Positions 11,260 through 23,603 are shown, counted from the stretch's first letter. The stretch is DNA of 64,000 nt from Fremontodendron californicum (GCA_030761205.1 JAULJL010000005.1:9697501-9761500); one strand, 5' to 3'. Notes: generated by a model from the letters alone, not told the origin. A program made the numbers and translations.

Positions 11260-11552
11260 TAGAAGTGTTTATGCGTCGGACCGTAATCCAAAAAAAAATA
11301 TTTTTCTTTGCTCAAGTTTGTTTTGGATTTGGTCCGGATCTATTCGTAAATCTGTTTTACTATTCATAAATTATTAACATATTAAAAAAATATTTTTATA
11401 TATTAATATTTATATATATTATAATTAAATTTAAATAAAAATATTTTTTTATTTAATAAATAATAATTCAAACTGACCCAAATTACAAAAAACCTTTTTC
11501 AGACCCGACTCAATATAGGCCTAGCAGGCTACTCGACCCGTGGACTGATCTA
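11260..11552. mobile_element. hAT-like MITE (293 bp) with 8 bp target duplication
   Basis: The element starts TAGAAGTGTTTATGCGTCGG and ends so that its reverse complement reads TAGATCAGTCCACGGGTCG. It is flanked by CTCGCTAT (11252-11259) and CTCGCCAT (11553-11560), an 8 bp duplication with one mismatch. Removing it and one duplication copy lets the LINE reading frame run on through the junction. The interior is AT-rich and has no ORF, so it would depend on a transposase elsewhere. Confidence 0.8.
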
Positions 11553-11974
11553 CTCGCCATTCTATCAAACTCTATTGATGCTGATTTGTTATTGCTTGAA
11601 CAACAAACGTCCCTGGGAATATATATTAGTTAATTGAGGCTGAAGAGAGTTTTCTTAAACAAAAATCTAGGATACAAAAGGTGATCAAAATACTAGTTGT
11701 AACAAAAATATTTTAAATAGTATTTAAAATATAATGAATATAAATATCATTTTTGTAAATAAAAAAATATGTAGAAATAACTAAAATTAATAAAGTACAT
11801 TAAAATGTTAAATTAAATTTATAAAGTGCATTAATATCATTTTTTTCAACCAATTATTTGATTTATATATATTATAAAGTATTTATAAAATTTATATGAT
11901 TTAAATTCTCAAAATTAATTGATGTAAAAAAAGTAAAAAATATGCCGTACATGTTTTCGACACGTGTATCCAGG

Positions 11975-12187
11975 TTCAGAGTCTGTAACAATATATAGGT
12001 TTTCATATTTTTTTCGTTTTCATATTTTTTTTTAAAATTGTTTATGTATAAAACGGTAAAATAAATTATAATTTATTTTACTTAATTACAGTTGACTTAT
12101 ACAATTAATACATAAATAATTTTTTTTTTTTTTTTAAAGAAAACAACGAAAAAGATATGAAAACCTATATATGTTACAGACTCTGAA
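11975..12187. mobile_element. Foldback/MITE element, 213 bp, ~45 bp terminal inverted repeats
   Basis: The left arm TTCAGAGTCTGTAACA...TATAGGTTTTCATAT reads almost identically as the reverse complement of the right arm ending at 12187. The arms run into T-rich and A-rich segments with a short unpaired centre. No clear target duplication is visible: the palindromic TTCA/TGAA borders are ambiguous. It lies about 250 bp past the stop codon of the dioxygenase gene. Confidence 0.8.
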
Positions 12188-12438
12188 TAGAATTAAATAA
12201 AGCAGCTGTCTGAAGGAGACTATTGATAATATAGTTGAAAATTACTGGCAAGGAGAAGTGGAGAAAGAATAATAAAATAAGTATCATTTAAGTGTTGTAC
12301 AAGATACATATTTTGCACACAATGGCTAGCTTTTGTAATATCCTGAAGCATATTATAAGCTTTTATGGTTAAAGTTTATTCTTATCAGCCATTTTTTCAA
12401 CAGATAAATCTACAAGCTTACAATATTGGATGAAAGGT

Positions 12439-13629
12439 TTATAATTCAGCAAATTCAACTGTTTTCTTCCCATCATGCGCTTTACGGAAAAAATGTTTAA
12501 CGTAATCTGAATAAAGAACTTGCTTATAAATTGGTTTCTCACCACTTGCGACCAATTCGGGCAATGGTCCAATCATATCACTTGGTCTTGGATTCACAAA
12601 AATTGGAACAGAGATTCTGTTCTTACTTCCATTGGCAACCACGCGATGTTCAACACTCCTATACTTGCCATTGCTCATTATCTGCAATGCATCTCCAACA
12701 TTGATCACAAGGGAACCCTTAATTGGAGGAATATGAATCCAGTTATCACCTTGGTTTCCTCTTACAAAAAGTCCCCCAATTTCATCTTGAAGGAGAATTG
12801 TAAGGGTCGAAACATCAGAGTGACGTCCTACTCCAACAGTGAGTTCAGGGCTTGGACATATGGGATAATAGTTAAGGTTAGTCCTCATTGAACCCATCAA
12901 CAATGATTCTTTTGTTTCATCAATTTCATTCACATTCAAACCCTTCATTAGCACTTGTAATAACTGTTTAATGACAACTTCAGACTTTTTCATGTAATCT
13001 AACACTTGCTCCCTAAAAAAAATGTCAATTAATATATTTGTTAGCAAATCGTGAGCATGTCAGGATATTGTTTTATGTATGCAAGAAAATCTAACAAGTA
13101 ATAATTGGACTCTTTGTTTATACCTGCAGATAGGAGGCCACAATGCAGAAGCCTCTTCTTTGGAGACGTAAAACAGACTAAGGTAATCTTTCCACTCGAG
13201 AGCCTTCTCTGCTTGAGGGCTAAAACTTGTGCCAAACCTCACATTATTTGAAGAAGAATGTTCCTTGGAATACTTATTTTTTTCATCAGCAGGCAGCCGA
13301 AAGAATCTATAAGTAGCATCTTTAACATTCTCTAGCACTTCAACAGGCACATCATGATTAACAATCTGGAAGAACCCCCATTTTGAAGCAGCATCACAAA
13401 TTGATTTCGCCACTTGGGGGTCTTTCCAATTTGACATATCAATGATGGGAATGGATTCTTGGGTTAGGATGTTGGTCATGCACATCCTTTCTTCTAATGG
13501 TTGGATATATTGTTTAGGGAGGGCTTTGAGACCCATTTCGGACAAGCCTTTCACTCCATTACCTTGGTTAATAACGAAATCAGCAAGAGCTGAGGAATCA
13601 CTGAATGATTCAGCAAGTGAAGGAGCCAT
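12439..13629 (-). CDS. F6'H1-like: Feruloyl-CoA 6'-hydroxylase-like 2-oxoglutarate/Fe(II) dioxygenase
   Basis: Two exons, 13629-13124 and 13012-12439, with a 111 bp GT-AG intron; together 360 codons including TAA, the usual size for this family (about 360). The N-terminal DIOX_N region has IPIIDMSNWKD, WGFFQIVNHDVP and VRFGTSFSPQAE. The catalytic core has GRHSDVSTLTILLQD with Fe ligands H233 and D235, the third ligand H291 in SVEHRVVANG, and the 2-oxoglutarate-binding R301 and S303 in RISVPIFVNP. The C-terminus (YVKHFFRKAHDGKKTVEFA) closely matches Arabidopsis F6'H1 as I remember it. That enzyme ortho-hydroxylates feruloyl-CoA to give scopoletin, a coumarin used in iron uptake and defence. 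The alternative is a p-coumaroyl-CoA 2'-hydroxylase paralogue, which sequence alone does not exclude. The gene appears intact. Confidence 0.93.
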
Positions 13630-13736
13630 TGGTTTGATTAATTTGAGCTAAGAACTTGGTGTTGTCTTTGGAAGTGGATAGAGCTTTGAAGAGTGTTACA
13701 AGAGAAGGCAGTGGTGCATCATGCTTTCAATGCACA

Positions 13737-13767
13737 GCTATTTATATAGAAATTTGTCAATGGTCAA
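13737..13767 (-). promoter_or_regulatory. TATA box and two W-box cores upstream of the dioxygenase
   Basis: On the minus strand CTATATAAATAGC (13737-13749) lies about 110 bp before the ATG at 13629, a sensible TATA position. Just upstream are two TTGAC cores (13756-13760 and 13763-13767), the second as TTGACC, a W-box. WRKY binding would fit the stress induction known for F6'H genes, but it is a prediction from short motifs. Confidence 0.5.
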
Positions 13768-14566
13768 CACCAGGAATGACTTTGGTGTCGTATTCTTGTT
13801 TTGAATGTGTCTGCAGGCTCACCAACCCTAGTGCTTTAACTATTCCTATTCCTATTCCTAGCACGCAATTTCCACCTACCTTATTTTACGCCATGCCTAA
13901 TAGGAATTGCTGCATAATAACTTAAAAAAGTTTCAGTCCAAAATGGTAGGCTGAGTTTTACGGATCAGATTATTGGCTCACTCTAAATTAGTTTGGATTT
14001 AAGGTAAGTTTTTAGTAATTTGGATCTATCAGTTAAACTTGAATTATAATTTAAATAATAAAAATATATATTTTTTAAAATTTAATTATATAAATATTAA
14101 TAAAAAATAATATTTTAATATATCTTAAATAATTAAACGGATTTTCAAATTGAATTTTGAAAAAAAAAAAAATTTATTCAACTGATTTAGTTCAATGCAT
14201 GAACACCTTTAATTACGTGTATAGCTGCTCAAATTTGAAAATTTTTTTTGACCATTTTATACTTTAATAGCACTTTCACCGTCTGTATAATTTTGCAAAA
14301 CACATGTACCCTTTCCTGGTCTTGCCACGATTTTCTGTCTCCTTTTTGGAAAAACCCAACAAAGGAAGGCAAAATCCTTTTAAAGCAGTCTCAAAAATTC
14401 TAAACCCCCACACACGTTAATCTCCCTCACAATTGTATCTAAACTTTGGTTTTTCATATAGATCTATTTCTTTCATATTTTTCAATCTCGATTCTCGATA
14501 ATCAAATTTCCCCTCAACTCTAATTTTTCATATCACATATTTTTAGTTGTCTACTCAAATCTTGAC

Positions 14567-14837
14567 TAGACCTTATAAATCGGGTCCCGATTCAAATTTT
14601 TATGATTTTTTTATTTAAATTTAATTCAGATAGATCTAAAAACTTATATTATTGTTTAAAAATATTAAATATTAAAAATATATTTTTATATTTTTATAAT
14701 TAAATTTAAATAAAAAATATTTTTTTATTAATAAATAGTATTTTAAGCCGGGTCGGACTGGTTTGAATTGAAAAATTTTCTATTCAAACCCGATCCAATA
14801 CGAACAGGACGGATAATTCGACCCTTGAACAGTTTTA
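14567..14837. mobile_element. hAT-like MITE (271 bp) with perfect 8 bp target duplication
   Basis: Flanked by ATCTTGAC at 14559-14566 and 14838-14845. It starts TAGACCTTATAAATCGGGTC; the reverse complement of its end reads TAAAACTGTTCAAGGGTCG. GC-rich subterminal parts surround an AT-rich core without ORFs. An 8 bp duplication and a TAG-type end fit the hAT superfamily. Confidence 0.8.
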
Positions 14838-15867
14838 ATCTTGACCAAAATGTTCTTTCCACATTTTCTCCCTTTTCTCCTTTTTAATTTCAAATTTCCG
14901 TCAATTACTAACATAAGTTTCTTTTATTGAAAAGATAACACAAATAATTTCAATTGAATGCATAAAATGTTAAATTGTTATTAATAATACTACCGATTTT
15001 AGTTGGAATATATATCATTAATCACGTTGTCAACAATTGTGTGATATGTTGATAAAATATTATATTCTTAATTTCAATTATCGAAATTCAATTCTTGATA
15101 CTTTTAAATATAAAAAAAAAATCATGCTGTTTTTTAAAATTATATATCTTACATGTACACGTGAAAAACTTCATAAATAATATATAGAATAATAATTCAT
15201 ATATAATATTATATAATATTATATATATATATATATATCTCATGAAACACAAAAGCTGAAGTTCAAACTCAGAAAGGTTGAAAGATTGGATTGAATTTCA
15301 CTGGTCTAATTAGTTATATTTTCTGCTTTATATTATATGTCAGCTTTTGACATTTTTTATTTTATTTTTTGTTAGCCAAAGAGTTTGTTTCAACGAATAT
15401 TTACTCATTTTGAATTTTTTAAATACTTTTGTATTGATTCATAATATCTATTACAACTGCCTCGCGCTTCATTAATTCTCCCTTTCAATCTTCCCTTGCA
15501 TTTCCTCATTGGATAAACATAAACAGTAATTAACTGCATGCCTAAAAAATTGGTGAATAAATATTTTGATTTTAAAATTGTGAACGGAAATAATCATTTT
15601 TATTTATTATATTTTTTTAAATATTATTTTAATTGTTCTTTATTATTAATAAAATTTATTTAATTTATAAATAAAAATGTTAATTTTATTAAAATATTTT
15701 ATATAAATGAATTTAGCATGTTTTGTTTACGCTACCCGATGAGTTGTATATTTGTTGATTTGTCAACAGTAGTACGTAGTAAAACATTTACCTAGGTAAA
15801 GTCGTGGAAAATATTTTCTTGACTATTCAAAATAATAGAAGATAATTTTCTTTTTGACACCTTGAAA

Positions 15868-16161
15868 TAGATTTGTTTATGGGCAGGTCAGGATTCAATT
15901 TTTTGTATCCAAATTTGATCCGGATCGAGCCCAAGCCTTCCGTAAGTATGTTTTACTATTTATAAATATTAAAAATAATATTTTTTAATATTTATATATT
16001 TTTATAATTAAATTTAAATAAAAAATAATTTTTTATTGAATGAATAATAATTTAGATCGGATTAAATTGAACCGAATTGAAAAAAAAAAATATTCAAACT
16101 CAGTCTAATTCAATCCGAACCTATCGAACCAAACAAATAGTCCAATTTTTATACACGTCTA
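15868..16161. mobile_element. hAT-like MITE (294 bp), degraded target duplication
   Basis: The left end TAGATTTGTTTATGGGCAGG pairs with the reverse complement of the right end, TAGACGTGTATAAAAATTGG. The flanks CCTTGAAA (15860-15867) and CTTTCAAA (16162-16169) agree at 6 of 8 bases. The interior resembles the elements at 11260 and 14567 (the AATTTAAATAAAAAATA core and AATAATTTAGATCGG). Same family, older copy. Confidence 0.65.
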
Positions 16162-17310
16162 CTTTCAAAGTATGTTTGGCTTTTATTACAAAATAGGCAT
16201 ATCATCATGCCTATTAAATTAAATTAGTATTGCATCACTTTTTTAATCACCAAAAAGAATAAATTAATCACTTTTTACGATATTTTATATTTACTATAAA
16301 GCCCCCCTAGTTTCCTCTTTCAACTTTCATGAATTCCAATAATAATAAATTAACAAAGTGATCCAAAATTTCTACAACCAACAACTAGTTTTTTGTTTAT
16401 ATGTACTTGAGTCTATTAAAATGTGCTTGCCGGTCTTCGTCTATTATAATTGTGTTTCTCTTTTTTCTGATTAGTAAAATGCTTTTTCCTCATTGCTATG
16501 AAAGTTGGACCAAAAGAGGAGAAGAAAGACTCAACACAAAGAAAGGAGACAGCCAGCACGAGAAGAACGACACAATTTAAAGTGGGTATCTAATTAAAAT
16601 CAATTAATAATAAGTGAATTTTTTTTATTATATTTATATGTTTAAGATATTTCCAATTTAATTAGTGTAAAATTCATTTTATTATCATTTTAATATTCCT
16701 TATCACATGTTTTAATGGACTAATTCTTTATGTTAATATATCTGTTATTCATACGTTGTTCACTTGGTTGGAATTCTATATACTAATTTTATTCTTTTTA
16801 AGTAAATATTTTTATTTTTTAAGAAAATAAAAATTAGAAAAAGTTTTAAAAAGTTCGAAGTTCTTTGAGATAGTGTGACATTGTTTTCAATTTGCATATC
16901 CCTTTTTCAAGAAGAAAGTTATTACATAAAGACTTTCTTATCACGTTAGTCGTACACTATGTAATAATCCCATCGGTTATAATCTCTTCAAGGCTTTGAT
17001 CCGTATAATGATCTTTATAAAAACTTCTTTATTCTAATATTATATTTGGTAATTCATGTATAAGTATTATATATTTTTTTTAATCGTATAAATATAAAAT
17101 ATGACATAAATTATTAAAATATATCAAAATTTTAAATACGAATATGATACATGTATTAAACGCATCAAATTAATCGTATTTAAATGTGTTATATCGTATT
17201 TATTATATTATTTTTATGTTTATTAAATTTTTCAATGTTATTGTAGCAACCAACATGTGCATTTTTTTTTATTGTTTTTGACTTTTGATAAAGAAAGGAA
17301 TAAAATAAGA

Positions 17311-17312
<2 letters not shown>

Positions 17313-17361
<49 letters not shown>
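17313..17361. repeat. (AT)n microsatellite
   Basis: About 24 uninterrupted AT dinucleotides. A second run lies at 17632-17660. Confidence 0.97.
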
Positions 17362-17366
<5 letters not shown>

Positions 17367-17627
17367 CAAGGTGTGAAGTGATGAAGTAGGTAGTTAGGTA
17401 GGTATCCTTATTCCATAATCACTTTGATCAATTACATAACAAAACATAGTTGTTTAGGTATTTTAGATGTGAATTAATTATTTACTAATTGTGTCGCATG
17501 TTTTTCATATACACATCATGGTGGAGATTTAAAATTCTAGTTTGTCACCAATTCATCTTATTAATTGTGCACCAATTTGTTGACTTTTTTTATATATTTA
17601 ATTATTTATGCCTTTCAAAGTTGTAAG

Positions 17628-17662
<35 letters not shown>

Positions 17663-18147
17663 TATATAATATAAGACTATTATCTTGTACACTGACAATA
17701 GAATTTTTTAATTCTACAAACGAAATTAAAAAATTATTTTTAAAATTATATTTAAAAAATAAAAAATAAATAAATGAAATATATGATACAGAAAAATAAT
17801 CTTATAATATATATATATATATGCATATAATTCACCTAACCTACGCAATGAAAGGTAAATATTGCACAACTACTCAGCACATGTATATCCTCCAGTCCAA
17901 TACGAACCAAGGGGGTTTGTCATGCACTTATGTGTGTTTGGTTTTTATTTAATTTTATGCTTTCTTGAATATTTGATTGGTGATAAACAAAAACCAAAAT
18001 AAAAGAAAACTACTTTTAACAACCATTGTTAATTTTTCCAAAATACCCTTGTGATGTGATCCCTAGGACCCTATGACTTCTCCAGTCTCCAAGCCAAGCT
18101 TTCCTACAAAGCTATGCTAGATTTCGGTCTGGATTTGCCTTAATTAG

Positions 18148-18675
18148 TAGGGGTGTACATAATTTGGTTTTAACAATTGAAATTAAATTTATTTCGATTA
18201 ATCAAATACAAAAAAAAATGTTCGGCTATCGATATAAAATTTTTAAAATTTTCGGTTATCGATTAATTTGATTCAAAATTTAAAAATAATCAAAATTTTC
18301 AAAATATATATATATAAAATTATATATATTTTAAATTTTTATTAGATGTTTGAAGTTTTATATTATTGAAGTTTTTGACTTATAATAAATGTACTTTTTA
18401 CATAATTTGACATTTAAATAATTGTTGGATGATTATACTTATTTGAATTATAAAAAATTAAAATTTTAAGATTTTAAAATATAATTTTAACTTTTTGATG
18501 ATATAACAATTTAATTCGATTAATCGATAGAATTAACCGAAATAATTTTGATCAATTAAAAGTAAATCTTTTGTAATTCAATTCAGTTAACGTTTAAAGA
18601 AAATAAATTTTTGATTAATTCAGTTAATAATTATTCTGTTCAGTTATTAACTGAATTGACTGTATGCACAATCCA
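18148..18675. mobile_element. Degenerate foldback element (TAGGGGTGTACAT end)
   Basis: The left end TAGGGGTGTACATAATTTGG and the right end, whose reverse complement begins near GGATTGTGCATACAGTC, are loosely inverted. The subterminal parts repeat GGTTAACCGAA-like words in both directions (CGATTAATCG, TTCAGTTAATAA). No matching target duplication was found, so the borders are tentative. Confidence 0.4.
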
Positions 18676-19289
18676 TAATGGGTGAAAAAAAAAAAAAAAA
18701 AAACATTACTAGTGTTTAGACCTCGCGATACTTCGATTGTATATTGTTCTGAACGTTGAGCAAGATGCTAAGATAGTTATATTATGTATATATCAAAATA
18801 AAAGTTTTTGTACATAATATGATTGAAGTTAAGGAGACAGTATTAGAGTCTAGAAAGTGTGCAAAAGTAAATCAAACATCGATTAAGATTCAATATTCTG
18901 TTCGAAATTTTTCGTATTCGGTTCAAGTCATAAAAAAATTATTTGATTCGGTTTCATAATTTTCCATTTGATTTTTTTTTTTTTATATTTGATAAAATAA
19001 AAAATATTTTTATTTATAAATTTAAAATAATATTAAAATGAATATTTTTAAATTTAAAAAATTATGTCGAATCGTGTTGAATTTGTGAAATTTGGTTAGA
19101 GGTCGATTAAATTTCTATCCTAATTAAGTTCGATTTAAAAAAAAATCAATTCATTAATCCAATTTTGTTTTTTGAAATCAAATTGAGACCAATTGAACAA
19201 TTATATATTATTATTCAATATTTTAATTTTTATCGATAATTTATCAATACAATAATTTTTTATTCAATAATATAAAAATTAAAAAATTA

Positions 19290-21290
19290 ATATGAGTTAT
19301 TTGAATTATTATACAACACGTGACACAAAATTATGAGTTATTTGAATATTGTCATACACAAACATGACATGAAAAAAATAACTAAAATACGATACGGCAC
19401 GAAAAAATAACATGACTACGATATGAATACACGAACGTATCGAAATTTATATAAAACGAACTTGACACAAAATTGAAAATTATTTGAATAGTACCAATTA
19501 GACCTGACAATTCGGACATGAAATAAACATAAAAATATAACTAAAACATAATATATCACAAAAAAATAACACTAACAGAACATGAAAGCACGATTGTATC
19601 AAAATTTATAAATAACGTGTCAAAATTTATATGTAATACCCTTAATACGATTATAACACGAAAAATAATATAAATACAACATGTGATAATGATGAAAAAT
19701 TACAGAATTGTCCTTCAATTAAAAATTTTTGATTTTTTTAAATTTAAAAATAAAAAATTTGAAAACCTAATTGGATGACAAATGTCATCCAATTAGACCT
19801 TAATTCATGGTTCAATTGAATGAGTCTTACTTTAATGTATTTATTTTGATTTTCTTAATTAAAAAAAAATAAGACCTAATTGGATGACAAATGTCATCCA
19901 ATTAGGCCTTAATTCATGATTCAGTTGAATGGGACTTAGTTTAATGTATTTATTTGGATGACAAATGTCATCAAATTAGACCTTAATTCATGGTTCAATT
20001 GAATGGGGCTTACTTTAATATATTTATTTTGATTTTTTTAAATAAAAAAAAATTGAAAACCTAATTGGATGACCACTGTCATCCAATTAAGCCTTAATTC
20101 ATGATTCAATTGAATAGGGCTTACTTTAATGTATTTACTAGATAGATACTCGCGTTTCATTGCGAATATGTTATTGGATTTGAATTGATGCTTTATAATA
20201 AATTTAAAAAATAAAAAAAACAAGAGAAGTAAAAATAATTTAGAAAAATAATAACTCCCATCATTATACGACACCTAAAATAAAATTGAGAGTTATTTGG
20301 ATATGATCATTTATATCCGATAATTTTGGAAACAATATAATTATACAATATGAATATAACATGAAAAAAAAATAATTAAAATACGACATGACACAAAAAA
20401 TAATATGAACATGAAACAAATGCACGAACGTGTCAAAATCTACATAAAACGAATTATTAACGTGTCAAGATTTATATAAATATATAATATCTTGAATACG
20501 ATTATGACACAAAAAATAATACGAACACCACAACACGTGGCACAAAATTGGGAGTTATTTGATACTGTCAATTAGACTTGGTAATTTTAGACACAACATC
20601 ATTATACGTCACGAACACAACATGAAAAAAATAATTAAAACACGTCAAGAAAAACAACATGAACACGACACAAATACACGGAAGTATTAAAATTTGCAAA
20701 AAACGAATTATTAACGTGTATAAATTTATATAAATTTATAATACTTTAAATACACGATAAAATAACACGAACACGTTACGAACATACAATTTTTTCTCTA
20801 AATTGAATTATTATGGCAACTTATATAAAATATGGGATGAATTGAGACACGTCACGAACACACAATATTTCTCTAAATTGAATCACCATTACAAATTATG
20901 TAAAATATTTAGATGAATTGAAACACGACATGAACACAATATGAAAAGAAACAATTAAAATATCATACGAGACGAAAAATAACATGAACGCAAAAACAAA
21001 TACACGAATGTGTCAAAATCTACATAAAACGAATTATTAACATGTAAAATTTTATATAGTATATAATACTTTAAACACACGAAAAAATAAAACAAACACG
21101 ACACCAAAAATAACATGAACACGACACGAATGTGTCAAAATCTATATAAAATAAATTATTAACTTGTAAAAATTATGTAAATTTATAATATTTTGAACAT
21201 ATGAAAAAATGACATGACCACGAATACTTTAAAAATACGAAAAAATAGCACGAACACAAACATGACACGAATATACCAAAAAAAATCTCA
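19290..21290. repeat. Field of ACGA-rich diverged repeats
   Basis: About 2 kb of repeated phrases such as ACACGAA, AAATACACGAACGTGTCAA, AAAACGAATTATTAACGTGT and ATAATACTTTAAATACACG, at irregular spacing of roughly 200-300 bases. TAGACCTGACAATTCGGAC (about 19500) and TAGACTTGGTAATTTTAGAC (about 20573) look like hAT-type element ends. It is likely a pile of diverged copies of one non-autonomous family. No ORF is credible. Confidence 0.6.
19762..20125. repeat. Short tandem array with a palindrome in each unit
   Basis: Four units each hold GGATGACAAATGTCATCC (or a close variant) followed by AATTAGACCTTAATTCATG and CTTACTTTAATGTATTTA. The GGATGAC starts are at 19773, 19882, 19956 and 20067, spacings of 109, 74 and 111. 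The third unit has a deletion of about 36 bp. The central TGACAAATGTCA is an inverted repeat. Confidence 0.85.
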
Positions 21291-21956
21291 CCTAAGTGCA
21301 AGTCAATAATACCCCAACTAATTATGCTTCACCCAAATTAACCCATAAACATAAACATGTCTTAAAACATAACCCAACTACCCAAAAAAACCCCAAAAAA
21401 GTTGATCAAAGCCATTGTTAAGGTGGCAAAATAATATGAATTTAATTTCCCTAATCATGGATGAGTTTGGGGATAACTTTTAAGATTTGTTATAGATTTA
21501 TTAAGATGTTTTAAGAGATTAAAAAAAGAAAATTATGTGATGGATGGGAAATATATTTTCTTAAAAAAAAGTTACATCGTAATGGGTAATTTTTGTAAAG
21601 ACATGTAAATAAATAAATAAAATTATTTTATAAGTAAAAGATATAAATATTTATATTGATATATTTTTTATTATTTTATTATTGTGTTTTGGTAAATTTT
21701 TTATTGAATTAATATAACTTAACTCGTGATATCAAATTTAATCAAACATTTTAAATATAATATATAATATTGTAGATTATCGATCCCCTATAAGAGTAAG
21801 AGAGAACTACGTACATGTCTATACACAAAATAAGGTAGTTTTTGGTATGAGTTACTATCCCAAAAATTAAAAACCGTGTATTTTACACGTGGTGATTAAA
21901 TTATCATGTTTGGTAATTTAATGATTTTATATGGCGGTGATTTAGATCATCGAGAG

Positions 21957-22241
21957 TAGACTTGTTCAATGGTCGGATAGTCTGTCCGGCCTTGCAGATC
22001 CGTATTAGGTTGGACTTGGGTAGGGATTTTAGTGATTCGGGCCGGCCTGTCTCGACTCGGATCACTGTTCATCTAATAAAAAACAATATTTTTTAAATTT
22101 AATTTTAAATATATATAATATTATTTTAATATAGTGAACAATAAATATGAGTCGAAGGGTCGGCCCGATCCAAAACCGAGTCTGGGCAAAAAAATCAAAA
22201 AAATTTCGAGCCGCGATCCGGCCCTACCATGACCACCTCTA
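21957..22241. mobile_element. hAT-like MITE (285 bp) with perfect 8 bp target duplication
   Basis: Flanked by ATCGAGAG at 21949-21956 and 22242-22249. The left end TAGACTTGTTCAATGGTCGG pairs with the reverse complement of the right end, TAGAGGTGGTCATGGTAGGG. GC-rich arms (GGGCCGGCCTGTC, GGGTCGGCCCGATCC) flank an AT-rich core. No ORF. Confidence 0.85.
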
Positions 22242-23603
22242 ATCGAGAGTGATTCCATTGATCTTGAAAAGTGGTTTAGTTCTCATTTAAAAGAGTAAAA
22301 AAAAAAAAAAAAAATTTATCACCTATGTTAAGTGATATGCAAAAATATTATAATCAATATTATTTATTTAATGTGTGAATTAAAAACGTATTTCCTCTCA
22401 AAATTATAATTAGTTTATATTATATACTTTTACCAAAAATATTATTATACCAAGTTCAAAAATAGATTGTGTTTTTTTTTTATAACTTTTTTAGTGTTAT
22501 ATATAACATTTTTTTCCTTTTCTTATAATTTTAATAGATTTAGTTTTATTTTATACTTCAAATGTTATTTTTTTTACAAAATTTATATTATAAAAGTTAG
22601 TTTATTTATCAATAAGTATATTTTTAATTTAATAATTTAGTTACAATAAGTATATTTTTAATTTAATAATTTAGTTATACCTATTATGAAGTAAATAAAA
22701 TATTATTAATATTTTTAAAAATTGTTATCTATAAATAATATTAAAATTATTAACTTGTATAATTATTACAATATGATTTTTTTTTTATACTTTCAAACAA
22801 AATAATATTTTATTTTTAATAAAACCAAATACAATGATCTTTAATTCCTAAAAATTAATGATTGTTGAAAAAAAAAAAAGAAAAAAAAGATGATCTAAAA
22901 TAACGAGTTAAAATTTTAACTTCTTAATTTTTAAGTTATCTAAGCAGACCCAAGTTTGAAATTTTAATTTGTTGAATACAATTGAATCTTTATCTTTCTT
23001 TACCATTACAATTTCTTAATTCTACTTGACGGTGACGGTATGGTTGTAATTGTATCAAACTTCGTCCATTAAAAAAAAAATTTGTTTTTTGTACACTAAC
23101 AGTGTAAATTTTTTAACCTTACTTTTTTTTAATTAATTTTTTTTTTTTATTATACCCTAACGGTATGTGTCACCCTGTTAATCCTACTTGTGAAATCTAA
23201 TAACTTCACTGATAATGTACCAGATAATAATCCTTAAAAAAAAAAACTTAAGGACAATTTTTCACTTTATATGATTGGGTTCAGTTCGACTCTAACACTG
23301 TCGTTATATTTGGATAAATGTTAGTAAAGGCAAGGAATGAAAAAAAAAAAAAAAAAAAATGAAGGGTTTTAAAAGAAAAGATTCAACTTTCCCTTATTTT
23401 GATAATTAAAATGTGTTAGGAAAAAAAATGTTAGTCTCCACCGTTTGGTTAAAGTGTGGAAAGGAAAGAAAAAGATTCATTATAATATACATTTTCAATT
23501 ATGCTCTTTTTTTAATTAAAATAATAACTTAAATATTACACATCAAATTATAAAAAATAAAATAAATAATATATTAAAAAAATATGAATGCAATATATAA
23601 ATG

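Larger units (their letters stand above)
10380..11690 (+). pseudogene. Decayed LINE (L1-type) fragment, endonuclease/early ORF2 region
   Basis: Degenerate similarity to plant LINE ORF2 runs through several frames: RKPMWTRLSF and DNPWIL near 10410-10475, YTGPLIFWCNN near 10690-10728, KVLVNPNWCSCFSNLNVEFM at about 10904-10965, FKFFNFWTKH-like text, LKRLKEELKGLNHSHYSNIF at about 11145-11205, and EAEESFLKQKSRIQ-like text near 11638-11675. These fall in the end of the apurinic endonuclease domain and the linker before reverse transcriptase. No RT domain is left. The copy is broken by a 94 bp tandem duplication, an AT-rich insert and a 293 bp MITE, plus several frameshifts. Confidence 0.75.

Noticed and set aside
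12520..12891. 123-codon plus-strand open frame
   Set aside because: Antisense shadow of exon 2 of the dioxygenase gene.
19762..20125. Regularly spaced palindromic repeats resembling a CRISPR array
   Set aside because: Plant nuclear context, uneven spacing, spacers similar to each other, no cas genes.
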